Part shown: positions 6,060 to 6,628 of the stretch, one piece after another
Layout of the letters: each line of letters begins with the position of its first letter
How positions within the stretch are numbered: the stretch's first letter is position 1
Assembly (NCBI GenBank): GCA_903912585.1
Contig: CAIWHY010000338.1
Location: 1 to 6,628, forward strand
From: an uncultured Thermoleophilia bacterium
GTDB lineage: Bacteria > Actinomycetota > Thermoleophilia > UBA2241
Length of the DNA stretch: 6,628 nt
Direction: 5' to 3'
The notes under the pieces: model-generated
Databases searched by the model: none
Seen by the model: the letters and a program-made list of their open reading frames with translations, nothing else
Told to the model about the DNA's origin: nothing
Position numbers and translations under genes: made by a program

Positions 6060-6176
6060 ATGAGGACTCCGATCGCTGCCGCGCTTGCGCTAGCCATCGT
6101 ATCGGCGATCGTCGTGCCTGCCATGAGGCGGTCGGCGCGCTGCTCGTGCAGGTGGACGCCGGATCCCGGGCTGTGA
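6060..6176 (+). CDS. Possible 38-residue hydrophobic microprotein or truncated secreted-protein remnant
   Basis: ATG 6060 opens a 38-codon frame ending at TGA 6174-6176. The product begins MRTPIAAALALAIVSAIVVP and continues with an Arg/Cys-rich tail (RRSARCSCRW). Residues 4-21 form a clean hydrophobic stretch like a signal peptide or single membrane helix. A GGGG lies 5 nt before the ATG, a modest ribosome site. It stands in the only gap on this side, opposite in strand to both neighbours and 5 bp from the stop of the Ig-repeat gene. It could be a real small membrane protein, the stub of a degraded secreted protein, or chance in GC-rich DNA. No family is recognised. Confidence 0.3.
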   Translation: MRTPIAAALALAIVSAIVVPAMRRSARCSCRWTPDPGL

Positions 6177-6181
6177 GGCCG

Positions 6182-6628
6182 CTAGTTGGTCGTCTGGCCG
6201 ATCCCCAGGCTCCCGGAGATCGGGTTGACAGTCGCGGTGATCGTGCACGAGAGGTTTCTCGATGACGCCTTCACGCTCACGGTGACGGCGCCGTTCCCGT
6301 TCGTGGTGGGCGTCGCCGTGGTCTGGAAGGTGAAACTGCTCGACTGGGCTCCGGACATCGTGAACGTGACCGGGGTGCCGGACGTGGTCACATTGTTGCC
6401 GTAGGCGTCGAGGAGCTGCGCCGTCACGGTGAACGCGGATTTGTAGCTCGGAGTGGTGTCCGGCGTGGTGACTTGGATGGAGGCCAAGGCGCCGGCGGTC
6501 CCGGTCGCCGCGAAGGTCACGGGCGAGCCGCTCAGTCCGGCGCTCGTCGCCGTCAGGCCGTTGGCGCCGCTGGCGGTGCCCAGCGTCCAGCTGTCCACGG
6601 AGGCGACGCCGGAGGCGTTGGTGGTCGC
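6182..6628 (-). CDS. C-terminal end of a large Ig-like (Big_1/invasin-type) repeat surface protein
   Basis: The reading frame enters from the right edge and ends at TAG 6182-6184, leaving 148 residues; the internal GTG at 6598 is not a real start because the frame and the domain both continue upstream (TNASGVASVDSWTLG). Visible residues 1-43 are the end of one Ig-like repeat (WTLGTASGANGLTATSAGLSG, then PVTFAATG). Residues 45-135 form a second, Big_1-like domain with LLDAYGNNV and GTPVTFTMSG followed by a Thr/Ser-rich strand run. Such tandem domains build extracellular adhesins or large surface proteins. The protein stops shortly after the last domain (ISGSLGIGQTTN) with no LPxTG sorting signal, C-terminal helix or wall-binding module, so anchoring must be upstream or absent. 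Composition is Thr/Ser/Ala-rich with few charged residues, unlike the other genes here. Function beyond a surface location is inference. Confidence 0.85.
   Translation of the reverse strand, partial: ATTNASGVASVDSWTLGTASGANGLTATSAGLSGSPVTFAATGTAGALASIQVTTPDTTPSYKSAFTVTAQLLDAYGNNVTTSGTPVTFTMSGAQSSSFTFQTTATPTTNGNGAVTVSVKASSRNLSCTITATVNPISGSLGIGQTTN

Overview
This is a GC-rich window (roughly 70 % by eye) carrying six real or probable genes, two of them cut by the window edges. High GC, a very short intact L,D-transpeptidase domain, Ig-like surface repeats and a membrane-bound GGDEF-EAL protein suggest a free-living, high-GC bacterium. An actinomycetote is the best guess (for example the Thermoleophilia/Coriobacteriia part of the phylum), but no marker gene fixes the lineage.

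Layout. (1) Bases 1-218, plus strand: the C-terminal 71 residues of an unrecognised small acidic/charged protein with a duplicated motif. (2) Bases 226-2316, minus strand: a secreted multidomain L,D-transpeptidase made of a signal peptide, seven Ycf48/BNR-like propeller blades, two Ig/OmpL47-like beta domains, a peptidoglycan-binding domain and a YkuD catalytic domain with an intact SHGCVR motif. (3) Bases 2317-2773: a 457-bp divergent intergenic region holding a perfect two-copy 25-bp tandem repeat, a hairpin-forming segment and a weak promoter for the transpeptidase. (4) Bases 2774-3571, plus strand: a 265-residue GNAT-fold-like protein that recalls the autoinducer-synthase/FeeM side of the superfamily. 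(5) Bases 3574-5931, minus strand: a ten-helix membrane protein with apparently active GGDEF and EAL domains (cyclic-di-GMP synthesis and breakdown). (6) Bases 5932-6181: a leader/intergenic region with inverted repeats and a possible 38-residue hydrophobic microprotein on the plus strand. (7) Bases 6182-6628, minus strand: the C-terminal end of a large Ig-like repeat surface protein that continues beyond the window.

The genes are arranged as convergent pairs with almost no space between stops (7 bp at 219-225 and 2 bp at 3572-3573), so no ordinary operon is visible. The shared theme is the cell surface: a wall-crosslinking enzyme with a large extracellular sensor or binding module, an Ig-repeat surface protein, and a c-di-GMP turnover enzyme of the kind that commonly controls such surface traits. 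A functional link between them is inference from proximity only. I do not see a mobile element, CRISPR array, tRNA or rRNA. The strongest candidates for something new are the propeller/L,D-transpeptidase fusion, the GNAT-like possible signal synthase beside a c-di-GMP enzyme, and the repeat-bearing divergent promoter region.
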